A DNA stretch of 64,000 nucleotides from JAVBQJ01 sp031549115. Its GTDB lineage: Bacteria > Verrucomicrobiota > Lentisphaeria > Victivallales > Victivallaceae. The notes below the pieces were generated by a model, which made no database searches, had not been told where the DNA came from, and worked only from the letters and a program-made list of their open reading frames with translations. How positions within the stretch are numbered: the stretch's first letter is position 1; the number at the start of each line of letters is the position of its first letter. The stretch spans positions 5,154-69,153 of the forward strand of contig JAVBQJ010000092.1 in NCBI GenBank assembly GCA_031549115.1, read 5' to 3'. The translations under genes were made by a program, and so were the position numbers. Of this stretch, positions 8,848-17,470 are shown piece after piece.

Positions 8848-9783
8848 ATGAAACGGAATGTATTGGTATTCGGCGCCTCCGGCGAAATCGGCGGCCGGAT
8901 TGCCCGGTTGGCGGTGGACGCCGGGCACCGGGTATACGGCGTGACCCGGGGAAAAAACACCCGCGACACGGTGGATTTGTCCGGAGTCGAAATGCTGCAC
9001 GGCGACAAAAACGACCCGGCGTTTCTGGCACAGGTTGCCGGCAAGCTGCCGGTGGACGCGGTGATCGACTCGGTGCCGGGCATGGAAAGCGCCGCACTCT
9101 ACCGGCGTTACATTCCGCAGGCGCAAAACGTGTTTTACTGCAGCTCGACCGGGACTTTCGTGCCGCTGCGCTACTTTCCGGCCGACGAGGACCACCCGTG
9201 GCGCGCCAAGACGGCGGTGAACTTCTTCGACCAATCGGAACGCGACGCCGGGGCCTTGGCAATGTACCGGGACCACGCGTTCCCGATCACGATTTTCCGG
9301 CCGACCAACATCATCGGCGCCGGACGGGTGCCGCTGGAGTTGTGGGGCGCCCGCGACATCCGCTTCTTTCAATTGCTGAAATCGAATCAACCGGTCACCA
9401 TCGCGCCGTGCGAAAACATCCTGCTGCAATCCGGCTACAATCAGGATCTGGCGCGCGCCTTCGTACAGGCGCTGGATTACCCCGATGCGGTCCGGGGCGA
9501 GATTTTCATCATCTCGTGCCGCCGGGCGGTCACGCTGGGCGAATATCTCGCCACCGCGATGGAATTTCTCGGCAGCCATTCGGAGATCCGCCATATCGCC
9601 GCCGAAAAACTGGTGACGATCTACCCGGAGGTGACCATGCCTTACCGGATGGATTTCCTGCTGGAACACATGTGCTTCGACATCGGCAAGGCCGAACGCG
9701 CCTTTGGTTACGCGCCGACGAAAACCACACAGGAGGGGCTAATCGACGCGCTCACCTGGTGTTGCGACACCGGGTTGCTCTGA
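8848..9783 (+). CDS. NAD-dependent epimerase/dehydratase family protein (SDR)
   Basis: A 311-residue protein with an N-terminal Rossmann nucleotide-binding motif, GASGEIG, at residues 8-14. The rest matches the extended or atypical SDR pattern, including an FRPTNIIG segment typical of sugar-nucleotide epimerases. The usual YxxxK pair is not obvious, so the activity and even catalysis are uncertain. AGGAG precedes the ATG by 7 bases. It follows repeat A and overlaps the convergent gene at 9739 by 45 bases. The substrate is unknown. Confidence 0.7.
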   Translation: MKRNVLVFGASGEIGGRIARLAVDAGHRVYGVTRGKNTRDTVDLSGVEMLHGDKNDPAFLAQVAGKLPVDAVIDSVPGMESAALYRRYIPQAQNVFYCSSTGTFVPLRYFPADEDHPWRAKTAVNFFDQSERDAGALAMYRDHAFPITIFRPTNIIGAGRVPLELWGARDIRFFQLLKSNQPVTIAPCENILLQSGYNQDLARAFVQALDYPDAVRGEIFIISCRRAVTLGEYLATAMEFLGSHSEIRHIAAEKLVTIYPEVTMPYRMDFLLEHMCFDIGKAERAFGYAPTKTTQEGLIDALTWCCDTGLL

Positions 9784-10356
9784 AAACGAAACCGTCTGCA
9801 TCGCCGCCGCCAATGTTTCGGCGGCGGCATCGAATACCTGCGGCCGGGTGGTCAGGGTGAAACACAAAGTCCGGCGCGGCGCGGCCTCGATCATATATTG
9901 AAGCTGCTTCAATTCCAGCTCGGGAAACGAGGTGACGAAAGTCAGCGCCCGGTGCTCGCCGATGCTGCAGAAGATCATCCCGGAAACTTCCGCGGGCGAG
10001 TTGTATTTCTGCGTATAGACCTGTGTGAACACCGCGGGCAGCTCCGGCAGGTAGCGCTCCAGCGGGAAATCCACGCCGTCCATCGCGACCACGTTCAGAT
10101 TGTCGGCATAGGGCGCGTCCACGCCGAGCAGGAAATAATCCGTTTCCGGGTCGGTTGCAAGCTTGAGGACGGTTTCCTTGGCCGCCTCCGCTCCGTCGCC
10201 CTCGAAGGTCAGCTGCCCAACCAATTCGGCGGTAACCGGCCGCCACACCTCCGGCAGTTCGATCCGGTAGGAAAACTTTTCCGACCGGAATTCCGCCGCC
10301 ATCGCGGCGCCGCCGAACGCCAGAACCGCCAATATCGCCGCCAACCGCTTCTCCAT
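9739..10356 (-). CDS. Exported protein of unknown function
   Basis: A 205-residue protein with a signal peptide ending around AMA-AEF at residues 19-23. I do not recognise the mature domain. It has an FSYRIELPEVWRP stretch near its start that resembles small periplasmic proteins of the PsbP/DUF1795 type, but this is weak. The start at 10356 is chosen because GGGAGG lies just upstream and the signal peptide begins there; the frame is open to 10473. Its last 45 bases overlap the 3' end of the SDR gene on the other strand. Confidence 0.65.
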   Translation of the reverse strand: MEKRLAAILAVLAFGGAAMAAEFRSEKFSYRIELPEVWRPVTAELVGQLTFEGDGAEAAKETVLKLATDPETDYFLLGVDAPYADNLNVVAMDGVDFPLERYLPELPAVFTQVYTQKYNSPAEVSGMIFCSIGEHRALTFVTSFPELELKQLQYMIEAAPRRTLCFTLTTRPQVFDAAAETLAAAMQTVSFSEQPGVATPGERVD

Positions 10357-10448
10357 GTCCAACCTCCCTATTTGCAGGATAATGTAACGGGGAAGCATTC
10401 GAGTTGCAAACGCCGGAACGAAAAAAAACTTTTTTTCCCCGCTCCGGC

Positions 10449-10478
10449 TTGCATATTGGCGAAATAGTGGCATATTAT
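10449..10478 (+). promoter_or_regulatory. Promoter for the small basic protein
   Basis: TTGCAT (10449-10454) is 18 bases from TATTAT (10473-10478). It lies in an AT-rich intergenic stretch 54 bases before the small basic protein start. Confidence 0.55.
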
Positions 10479-10531
10479 AGAGTTGTCATTGTAACGAACA
10501 AGCAATTGAAAACATATATGAGGTGATAACT

Positions 10532-10684
10532 ATGTCTCAGCATCCCAGCCTCCGCGTCGGCGGCAAAATCCGGAAAAAGCGCAATGTGATGAAGCGCTAT
10601 GAACGCATCAATGCGCTGCTTGCGGAAAAGCGCATTCCGACGGAGAAGGTGCTTGGCCTGCCCAAGACCAAACCGATGGATTGA
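10532..10684 (+). CDS. Small basic protein (PVC family)
   Basis: A 50-residue, strongly basic protein containing VGGKIRKKRNVMKRYERI and a PKTKP tail. It matches my memory of the small basic protein family found throughout Chlamydiae and Verrucomicrobia (TIGR04137), whose role is unknown but may be linked to rRNA or ribosomes. GAGGTG (10520-10525) is 6 bases before the ATG. It has its own promoter and a strong terminator directly after it, so it is a single-gene unit. It is a useful marker for the PVC origin of this DNA. Confidence 0.85.
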   Translation: MSQHPSLRVGGKIRKKRNVMKRYERINALLAEKRIPTEKVLGLPKTKPMD

Positions 10685-10700
10685 TTTCGTGTTTTTCTTT

Positions 10701-10732
10701 GGCGGAACCTGTGATGAGGTTCCGCCTTTTTT
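10701..10732 (+). terminator. Rho-independent terminator after the small basic protein
   Basis: GGCGGAACC (10701-10709) pairs perfectly with GGTTCCGCC (10718-10726) around an 8-base loop. Six T residues follow (10727-10732). It lies 16 bases after the stop codon. Confidence 0.92.
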
Positions 10733-10759
10733 GTCGGGCAACAACAGGAGACGGATACG

Positions 10760-11506
10760 ATGACCGGAAAACGTTACGTGGCCGGAATATTGCTGGCGGC
10801 CTTTTCTCTCTCCGGCGGCACCCTGATTTACCGGGACCGGAATTCCAATCAGCTCGCCATTCTTCCGAAGGTGACCATTCAAACCATCGCCGACGGGCAG
10901 ATGCAGTGCGAATACGACAAAAAAGATTTCATCGTGCCGCTCGCCGATGTCGTCCGTTATTACGATGAGGACCTGAAGGTCGAGGGCGGCTACCTCGACG
11001 ACAACAGCACGGCATACGATATCCGGCTCGGCGACGTCGAAATTCCCGACAACAAAAAGAAACAGTTGAATTTCAATGTCCGCTACCATATCATGCGCCG
11101 CCAGGATCAGTGCAACGATCCGCGCATCCGGATGCCGTATTTCTATTTGGTGGTGCTGACCGAGAGCGAAGCGCAGGATGGCAGTATCCGGCGTCAGCGC
11201 AACATCTACGCCAACAGCAATTCGGCGCGCATCAGCTCCCGCGGCTGGAGTGAAATCAAGGTTCTGGAAAAGCTGCTCGCCGGGGACCGGCCCTTGTGGA
11301 CCAGCGCCGACGAAGCGCAGAACAAACCGATGGCAAGTTCGCTTTCGGGTCTGGAAACCACCTTCAACCTCACCGGTTTGAGTAAACGGAAAATTCTGGC
11401 CTGGTATCTGACGGCCTGGGGAAAGAATACACTTGAAGACAGCAAAATCTGGATCGACCCGACCGCCGGCATCGAAAACGACTGGCTCACCCGCACCTAT
11501 CGCTGA
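10760..11506 (+). CDS. Exported protein of unknown function
   Basis: A 248-residue protein with a hydrophobic N-terminus (about residues 5-22) that looks like a signal peptide or anchor. The first mature part, including an FIVPLADVVRYYDE segment, could bind a ligand, but I recognise no family. AGGAG is 10 bases upstream of the ATG. It follows the terminator of the small basic protein gene. Its 3' end overlaps, in another frame, the first in-frame ATG available to the following kinase-like gene, so the two may be coupled. Confidence 0.6.
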   Translation: MTGKRYVAGILLAAFSLSGGTLIYRDRNSNQLAILPKVTIQTIADGQMQCEYDKKDFIVPLADVVRYYDEDLKVEGGYLDDNSTAYDIRLGDVEIPDNKKKQLNFNVRYHIMRRQDQCNDPRIRMPYFYLVVLTESEAQDGSIRRQRNIYANSNSARISSRGWSEIKVLEKLLAGDRPLWTSADEAQNKPMASSLSGLETTFNLTGLSKRKILAWYLTAWGKNTLEDSKIWIDPTAGIENDWLTRTYR

Positions 11507-12460
11507 CGGCTTTTCGGCGCTGCTGCCGGACGACGTGATCGATGCCGCCGAGGCGGCGTTGCAGATCCCGTTTTCCGGTTTTTCGCGTCCCTGCGCCAGC
11601 TATGTCAACCGGGTCTACGAACTCGAAGCCGCCGACCGTCAGCGCCATATCATCAAATTCTACCGTCCGGGCCGCTGGAGCGCGGGAGCGATTCTCGAAG
11701 AGCACACACTGGTACGGGCGGCGCAGCGCGATGAAATCCCGGTGATCGCCCCTCGCCGCTGCCGGGCGCCAACAACGCGACGGTGGCGCAAACCGCAGCC
11801 GGAATCCCCTTCGCCATCTATCCGAAGTGCTGGGGGCGGCCGTTGGAAATCACCGACGCCGACGGCTGGCGCCGTCTCGGGCGCTTGCTGGCGCGGCTGC
11901 ACAATGCCGGCGACGGGGTCGAATTCCGCCGCCGCTGGAAGTTCACTCCGCAGCACGCAACCCGTCCGGCGTTGGAACGGCTCGACGCCTCCGGCGTCAT
12001 CGCTCCCGGCAGTCGGGCGGCGTGGCGCGAATGCACCGGCCAATTGCTGGAACGATTGGAGGAGCGCTTCGACGGCGTCCCGTTGATTCCGGTTCACGGC
12101 GACTGTCACGCCGGCAACATATTGGAACGTCCCGACACCGGGTTGATGCTGATCGACTTCGACGACTGCATGCTGGCGCCGGCGATACAGGACTGGTGGC
12201 TGCTGCTGCCGGACCATGCGGATAACTGCCGCGAGGAGCTGGCATTGCTGGCGGAGGGGTACGAAGACTTCCGCGGCTTTGACTGGATGGAGTGCGGTTT
12301 GATCGAGGGCTTGCGGGCGATGCGGATGATCTACTATTTGGACTGGTGCCGGATGCAGAGCGACGACTTCCAGTTCCGCCAGAATCACCCGGACTGGGGC
12401 GGCGAAAACTTCTGGCGCCGCGAGCTCGCCGACCTTCAATCCCAATTAGAATTAATTTAA
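11433..12460 (+). pseudogene. srkA: SrkA/RdoA-like protein kinase gene with an internal frameshift
   Basis: Two reading frames together rebuild one kinase of the SrkA (YihE) family. The upstream frame gives ALLPDDVIDAA, SYVNRVYELE and IIKFYRPGRWSAGAILEEH, matching the N-terminal lobe. The downstream frame continues with GIPFAIYPKCWGRPLE, the catalytic HGDCHAGNI and LIDFDDC, and ends with LRAMRMIYYLDW. The switch occurs at about 11751-11756, where one base appears to be missing after GCCCCT. SrkA is a cytoplasmic Ser/Thr kinase that protects against stress-induced death. No good start codon lies near the expected N-terminus; the ATG at 11433 is the nearest in frame. The frameshift could be a true mutation, a sequencing error or programmed slippage. 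Confidence 0.8.
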
Positions 12461-12701
12461 AAAGATTTAAAAACAAATAAAATAGAGCCGCGAAGCGGCG
12501 GTTCTGCACTCCGTCATACGGAGGCGCAGTCCAGCGCGCGAACAGCGCTGGTCGCCCCAGGCGCCGTAGGCGCCTCGAAAGGGGCGAAAGTAAAGCAAGC
12601 GAGCCGGGAGGCGAGCGGAAGCCTCCCGAGGGAGCGATGATGCAGGGAGAGCGAAGCGATTCCCGGAATACGGAGCGGACGAGGCGCCGCACCGGCGGCG
12701 A
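12461..12701 (+). repeat. Structured intergenic repeat, copy B
   Basis: It begins directly after the srkA-like stop with an A-rich tract, then ATAGAGCC at 12482. Consecutive hairpins follow: GCCGC/GCGGC, CTCCG/CGGAG, CCAGCGC/GCGCTGG, a two-part stem of TCGCCCC/GGGGCGA enclosing AGGCGCC/GGCGCCT, CGGGAGGC/GCCTCCCG (12605-12628), GGGA/TCCC around GCGAAGC, and CGCCG/CGGCG. It fills the gap between the srkA-like gene and the convergent operon ending at 12706, and is oriented like the kinase gene. Confidence 0.85.
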
Positions 12702-12705
12702 AAAT

Positions 12706-13971
12706 TCACTCCGGCTTCCCCTCCCCCTCTTCCCGCGCCACCCCGTCCTGCTTCTCCATGATATATTGCACCGCCTGCGCGAGATTCATTTGGCGCAAAA
12801 CGCCGACGGCTTCCGAATCGGGGATCACAATATTGAATTCCCACTCCATTGATAGAATCAATTCGATTGATTCCATCGAATCGTCCGCCACATAAGTCAG
12901 AAACGCCATCGGGTCGTTCGGATAACACATCAGCGCCTCCGGGCGATCCATTTGATCCACCGCCAGATTCCGCAATGTCAACGCAATCGCCGCTTCGCGC
13001 CTGGTCGGCCAATAGCTGGCGAACAAGTCGCCGGTGATTTCCGGGCGCCGGAGCAGCTCCCCTTGTATTTTCTCCTCCGACAGCTTCGGCCATTCCTCGC
13101 CGCGGCAGCATTCAACAACCTTCCCGGCATAACCGGACAGGGGCGGCGCCTCCGCCGGAATCTCCGGAGGATCCGGCAACACGATATCGCTCCGGGCGGA
13201 GTTTTCACGCAACGGCTGCGGTAAAATGCAGTTGTACGCCGCTTCGCGCAACGTCATCTCCGGTGTCTTCACCCACGATGTTTTTTTCAACTTCGTCAAT
13301 ACGTCAAAATAGTTGCCGCCGCAGACCGCCATCAATACATCGTCCGGATACATCATCTCGGCAACCCCGGCCGCTTCCACCAGCCATAATGCCCAAAAGG
13401 CCTCTTCGGGGCCGAAATGGCGGCAGAAGTGATCGCGGCATTGCGCATCCTCGATATCCCACGCGGGCCGGGCGGCATGTGCCAGAGCCTGCTTCCGGTA
13501 CTCGGTCAAAAGCTTCCGCGTCCGCCGCAGAAACCACTCCGCATACAGACAGACCGGGACAAAAATCACCCAGCCGCCAATACAGCACATCATCGCGATC
13601 GTCGCCATGAATGGATCCCCGGCCAGAAGCGCCGCCAGATTCAGCACACAAGCAATGCCGGGAAGCCAATACAGACACGGAATCACAGAGAAAAAATTCC
13701 TGGCAATCGAAACCATCCGCCACTGTCTGCGCTTCAGAACCGCTTCGGCCTCCGGCAAAAAACGTAACGGCGGGCCCGAATACTCCAACTTGGGCAATGT
13801 AAACAAAGCGGCATTGACGGAACGCCACTCCATTGGACTCCGCCCTCCTCCCCAGACCAACCAAATAACCCCGATAACCGGCCAAATCCACATCCGGTAC
13901 CGCCATTGCCACAGCAGCAGTAAACTCCAGACCGTGGCAAATAGCATGAAAAGCAACTTCCGGAAAATCAT
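12706..13971 (-). CDS. Membrane protein with C-terminal acyl-carrier-like domain
   Basis: A 421-residue protein that I cannot assign to a known family. The N-terminus has two close membrane helices (about residues 5-40), and another hydrophobic pair lies around 95-145. The long middle part is soluble and charged. The last 75 residues resemble an acyl carrier protein: DDSMESIELILSMEWEF corresponds to the DSL motif and following helix, then an IPDSEA stretch and a final helix. The serine that would carry phosphopantetheine is present. It is the third gene of a three-gene unit, and its ATG overlaps the previous stop (ATGA). The function is unknown; the acyl-carrier match is by eye. Confidence 0.6.
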   Translation of the reverse strand: MIFRKLLFMLFATVWSLLLLWQWRYRMWIWPVIGVIWLVWGGGRSPMEWRSVNAALFTLPKLEYSGPPLRFLPEAEAVLKRRQWRMVSIARNFFSVIPCLYWLPGIACVLNLAALLAGDPFMATIAMMCCIGGWVIFVPVCLYAEWFLRRTRKLLTEYRKQALAHAARPAWDIEDAQCRDHFCRHFGPEEAFWALWLVEAAGVAEMMYPDDVLMAVCGGNYFDVLTKLKKTSWVKTPEMTLREAAYNCILPQPLRENSARSDIVLPDPPEIPAEAPPLSGYAGKVVECCRGEEWPKLSEEKIQGELLRRPEITGDLFASYWPTRREAAIALTLRNLAVDQMDRPEALMCYPNDPMAFLTYVADDSMESIELILSMEWEFNIVIPDSEAVGVLRQMNLAQAVQYIMEKQDGVAREEGEGKPE

Positions 13972-15158
13972 TTTGCCACTTTCTCCCGTTTCGCCATTTT
14001 CTCCCGCTTTTCCTGCTCCAACGCCTCCTGAAACTCGGCTTCGTCCCGGAACGTGCCGTGGTAACCGACGCCGAACAACCGGGTCACCGAACCGTCCGAC
14101 CACAATACCTGCGTTCCGCGCGGATGCGGATACGGCGCCGGCAACCAGCTGTCATACAGCACCGGATAAATACCCCCTTTGGCCGGTTGTTCCGGCAACG
14201 GCAGCCATCGATAACGGGTCGCCGCCGGCAACGCCGGGCAATGCCGGTGCGCTTCGGCCAGATCCGGCAGCTCCAGGTCCGGCGGGTAAGCGCCTCCGTG
14301 TTTCGTCCGGTAGTTTTCAATTGCCTCCCAGGCCCTTTCCAATGACCGGCGGCAACGGATCCGCTCTTGTCCGTAGCGGGCCAGGCTCATGACCGGCAAC
14401 AAAAGAACGAATAGCACGATTCCCGCGCAGAGGATCTTCACTCCCCACGCGCCGGACACATGCAATACCGGGCGCCGCCACCCATCCTGGCGCACCCACA
14501 GCGCCGCAAACAGCGAAATACCGAGCGGCGCCCAGAATACCGGATGTAAAAATCCCAACCCGAACACCAGCCATTGCAACAGCGCCACCCAGGCATAGCC
14601 GAGGTACAGCCAATGCCAGCCGATGAACCCTCCCAAGGTGTCGCAAATCAGAAATTGCGGATAGGAGCACTCCGGCGCCAAAGCGGAATTCCGCCTTTGC
14701 CGCCACCCGATCGCGACATACGTCGCCGCCACCCCGAACCAGACGGCGCCGAGCATGCTCAACCCGATGCCGATGAACGGCCGCTGCAATTCCGGATTCC
14801 GCGGTACGGCGAAAAACATATCATGCAGCCCCACGGGAAGCGTATCCACCGCCCGCCCGGCCAGATAACCCGCGGTAAAACCCCCGCCGATTCCAGCCGC
14901 CATGCCCAACGCCCAGCGCCAGCCGCCGTCCCCGGGCGCAAACAGCCCCACCGCCAGCGCCGCCAACAGCCCGAAGCCGCCGCCATATACCGCTCCCACC
15001 CGGATTGCATCCGGCCAATACCCCCACTCAGAGCACATCGGCAACACTTCCACCACCCACACCGGAAAATACAGCCACAGACAAAGCATTCCCAGAATCA
15101 CACCGGCAACCGCGCCGGTGACAACACCGGCAACCAGGATTTTCCACCAGCGTTTCAC
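13968..15158 (-). CDS. Multi-pass membrane protein with pseudopilin-like C-terminus
   Basis: A 396-residue protein with about eight hydrophobic segments in the first 275 residues, some rich in Gly. The C-terminal part after the last helix begins with a long helix and IENYRTKHGGAYPPDL, followed by WSDGSVTRLFG. That order (helix, YR..HGxYPxDL, a short WSDG segment) is what is seen in the extracellular part of pseudopilins such as GspG. The GTG at 15158 is preferred: it overlaps the previous stop as GTGA and has AAAGGA 10 bases upstream. A GTG at 15185 would add nine residues. Second gene of the three-gene membrane operon; function unknown. Confidence 0.6.
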   Translation of the reverse strand: MKRWWKILVAGVVTGAVAGVILGMLCLWLYFPVWVVEVLPMCSEWGYWPDAIRVGAVYGGGFGLLAALAVGLFAPGDGGWRWALGMAAGIGGGFTAGYLAGRAVDTLPVGLHDMFFAVPRNPELQRPFIGIGLSMLGAVWFGVAATYVAIGWRQRRNSALAPECSYPQFLICDTLGGFIGWHWLYLGYAWVALLQWLVFGLGFLHPVFWAPLGISLFAALWVRQDGWRRPVLHVSGAWGVKILCAGIVLFVLLLPVMSLARYGQERIRCRRSLERAWEAIENYRTKHGGAYPPDLELPDLAEAHRHCPALPAATRYRWLPLPEQPAKGGIYPVLYDSWLPAPYPHPRGTQVLWSDGSVTRLFGVGYHGTFRDEAEFQEALEQEKREKMAKREKVAK

Positions 15159-17248
15159 AGTGGCCGATCCTTTCCGGGAAACCACACCCCGATGTCCGAT
15201 TTTCTTTGCCCGCCGTCGTCGACGCCGTCGACACCGACACTATAAACCACTTCGCCCTTCCGGTAACGCAACGGTTGTCCGTCGAAGGGGTCGACCGGCA
15301 CACGCGCCAGAAACTCCGGCACCAGCGCCTCGATATCCGCCGGATATTCCCCGTGGCGCCGCCGGTATTGTTCACAGGCGATCAAAACTTGCAGCGAACG
15401 CACCTGTACCGACGTTTCGGCAATCGCACGTTCATGCTCCGTATCGCTATCGTACTGTACCACGCCGGGCCGGTAACTGGAGCGGTAGCGCTCCCGGAGT
15501 GCCCTGCCGGCGGCGTGGCTTTCATAATAATCCGCCTGCAGCAAACGGATTTGTTCCAAGGTCAAGCGGTATCCGGCCAACTGCACTTCACCCCTAAACG
15601 GGAGATATTCCATCAGGGGCCGGACCGCCTCCATCACCCACAATTCCTTCAGCCAAATGCTATCGGTGAATCGGCGGCGCCATTCGGCTTCGGCTGCTTC
15701 CATATATCTGCCCGCCCGCGCCAGCAATTCGCCCGGGCACGATTTCAACCGGGCGGTCAATATTTTCTCCCATCCGATATTGACCACACCCAGCCCCTGC
15801 CAACCATAGAACGGGTCTTCCGAGAAATAAACACCCAGCCGCTCCAAATCCTGTACGAATGCCTCGACATCGAAGCCGGGATCCAGCTCCATCGTCCAAG
15901 CGCGCCAAAGCACATAGCGCACCAGCAGCCTCTGCGTGCCGCTGACCGATGACATTGTATCCATAGTGCGCCACTCCACCCCGAGATGCGGGTATTCCCG
16001 CAGTATACCGCGAATGTAGTCCAGATCCGCTTCCAACTCCAGTAATTCCAGGAGCGTTATCCGGGGGTCCGGATATTCCGGCAGATACTTCCGGTACCAG
16101 TCGGCTTGCCGGCCTCGAGATCCATAAAGACCGGGTTTGAAGATCGAGAACACAATCTCCAATACCGAATCCTCCATCCGGAAACCGTTGAATTGTCGTC
16201 GCTGAAAATAATCCGTGTAGGATTTCAGTATCATGAACGCACTCCGGGGTATCGATTCTTCCGGCAATCTGCCCCCTCCCACAAGCGCCACCGAAGCATG
16301 CGGCTCCGGTACCGCCTGGTGCCATGCGGCAATGGCGGCAGGATAATCCGGGCCGGCATCCAGCTCCAGCAGCCGCATTCGGAGTTCCGCGACCCCATAA
16401 TACGGCAGCCACAAAACCGCAATCGCCAAAAACGGGCAGGCGAATATCAACAGACCGGTTGCCCAAATCCGCCTGGACCTCTCTTCCCTCAACAACTGCT
16501 GCCACGGCAATAACGGAACCGTGTTATCGGCCGCCTCCAACGGCGGATTGCGGTCGCGCCAGATCCGGCAGTTACGCTCCATTTCGCGATAAAGCGGGAT
16601 CGCCAGCAACAGCCAGCCGACACAAAAAAGCGCCAGAAGCCCCCAGACGATCAACCCTCCGGTAAAATTCAAAGGCGCCCACCAGGTCGTCAACAGAAAC
16701 ACCAGCAGCATCGTCCATACCCAGGGATTCAGCCGCAGCAACCGCCCGCGCAGCGGTTCCGGGAGTTCGGCGATCCGCTTCCGGAAATCGCGCCACCCCA
16801 ACCAGCAATTCCAATAGGGAATGGCCATGGAGTCTCTGCGATTTACGACATCCAGCCCCATGAGGCGAGCATGCTGCACATGAAAACCGACAAGCAGAGG
16901 AATACCCAGAACGCAAACCGCCAACAGCCAGGTGTTCCACAGATAGCTGAATCCCGGAACATACAATACAAGCGGCCACAACAATACAAGCACAGGAGGC
17001 GCCAGCAACTTCACCAAATCGAATCGTTTGATACGCCGATCCCCAAACCGATACGCCCCCGTCAGTTCCCGGCACAATAGCGGATCGAAACGAATCTCGC
17101 GCCAACTGCCGCCGTCATCCGGCCGAACTTCGGTAGAGGTCGATAATTCTCCCGCCCGGAAGCGGCATTCGATTTCCACCGCATTCAATTTGGCTTCAGT
17201 ACCATCCAGCCGCACCCGGTAGTACGGGATCGATTCAAGGTCACTCAT
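15155..17248 (-). CDS. GYF-like domain membrane protein with pseudopilin-like C-terminus
   Basis: A 697-residue protein, the first of a three-gene operon. Residues 1-60 look like a GYF_2-type domain (YYRVRLDGTEAKLNAVEIE ... DDGGSWREI). About six membrane helices follow between roughly 80 and 320. The large remaining part seems extracytoplasmic and helical. The last 80 residues repeat the pseudopilin pattern: IACEQYRRRHGEYPADIEAL, VPVDPFDGQPLRYR and a YSVGVDGVDDGG segment. Similar C-termini occur in Planctomycetes and Verrucomicrobia membrane proteins of unknown role. The ATG at 17248 was chosen because AGGAGA lies just upstream; the frame is open to 17314. Confidence 0.6.
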   Translation of the reverse strand: MSDLESIPYYRVRLDGTEAKLNAVEIECRFRAGELSTSTEVRPDDGGSWREIRFDPLLCRELTGAYRFGDRRIKRFDLVKLLAPPVLVLLWPLVLYVPGFSYLWNTWLLAVCVLGIPLLVGFHVQHARLMGLDVVNRRDSMAIPYWNCWLGWRDFRKRIAELPEPLRGRLLRLNPWVWTMLLVFLLTTWWAPLNFTGGLIVWGLLALFCVGWLLLAIPLYREMERNCRIWRDRNPPLEAADNTVPLLPWQQLLREERSRRIWATGLLIFACPFLAIAVLWLPYYGVAELRMRLLELDAGPDYPAAIAAWHQAVPEPHASVALVGGGRLPEESIPRSAFMILKSYTDYFQRRQFNGFRMEDSVLEIVFSIFKPGLYGSRGRQADWYRKYLPEYPDPRITLLELLELEADLDYIRGILREYPHLGVEWRTMDTMSSVSGTQRLLVRYVLWRAWTMELDPGFDVEAFVQDLERLGVYFSEDPFYGWQGLGVVNIGWEKILTARLKSCPGELLARAGRYMEAAEAEWRRRFTDSIWLKELWVMEAVRPLMEYLPFRGEVQLAGYRLTLEQIRLLQADYYESHAAGRALRERYRSSYRPGVVQYDSDTEHERAIAETSVQVRSLQVLIACEQYRRRHGEYPADIEALVPEFLARVPVDPFDGQPLRYRKGEVVYSVGVDGVDDGGQRKSDIGVWFPGKDRPL

Positions 17249-17335
17249 AGGGGCAAGTTCTCCTTTCCTGGAATACCTTACCCGCTCCAAAGCATTTTGC
17301 AAATCAACAACCAAAAAATTCCCATTTGCAGCTCC

Positions 17336-17368
17336 GATTTACGGAGTTGCAACGCAAATCCGTAAATC
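17336..17368. repeat. Perfect 10-bp inverted repeat upstream of the membrane operon
   Basis: GATTTACGGA (17336-17345) and TCCGTAAATC (17359-17368) are perfect inverted repeats with 13 bases between them. They lie 88 bases upstream of the GYF-like gene and just before the polypurine element. It may be an operator for the membrane operon or a 3' structure of the ung transcript. Confidence 0.5.
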
Positions 17369-17375
17369 ATGATAC

Positions 17376-17466
17376 AAAAAGGTTTGAGGAGGATGAGAGG
17401 AGGGGTTCGGGGAGGAGAGAAGGGAGCCCCTTTCCAGAAAAGGGGGCCCTTCTCTTCTCCCCGAGA
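17376..17466 (+). repeat. Polypurine hairpin element, left copy
   Basis: A mostly purine tract (17381-17426) leads into a hairpin: GAGAAGGG (17417-17424) and CCCCTTT (17427-17433) pair with AAAGGGG (17439-17445) and CCCTTCTC (17447-17454). The whole stretch is a near copy of the reverse complement of 18215-18306. It lies 4 bases beyond the ung stop codon and may act as its terminator as well. Confidence 0.75.
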
Positions 17467-17470
17467 GCCG

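Noticed and set aside
7069..9669. An 866-codon open frame on the - strand
   Set aside because: It is antiparallel to the murC-like and SDR genes and crosses repeat A. GC-rich third positions leave the opposite strand open; the translation shows no domain.
12467..13111. Open frame across repeat B and similar frames across A, C and D
   Set aside because: The frames give similar junk peptides only because the repeats are similar in DNA; there are stops and indels between copies and no start signals.
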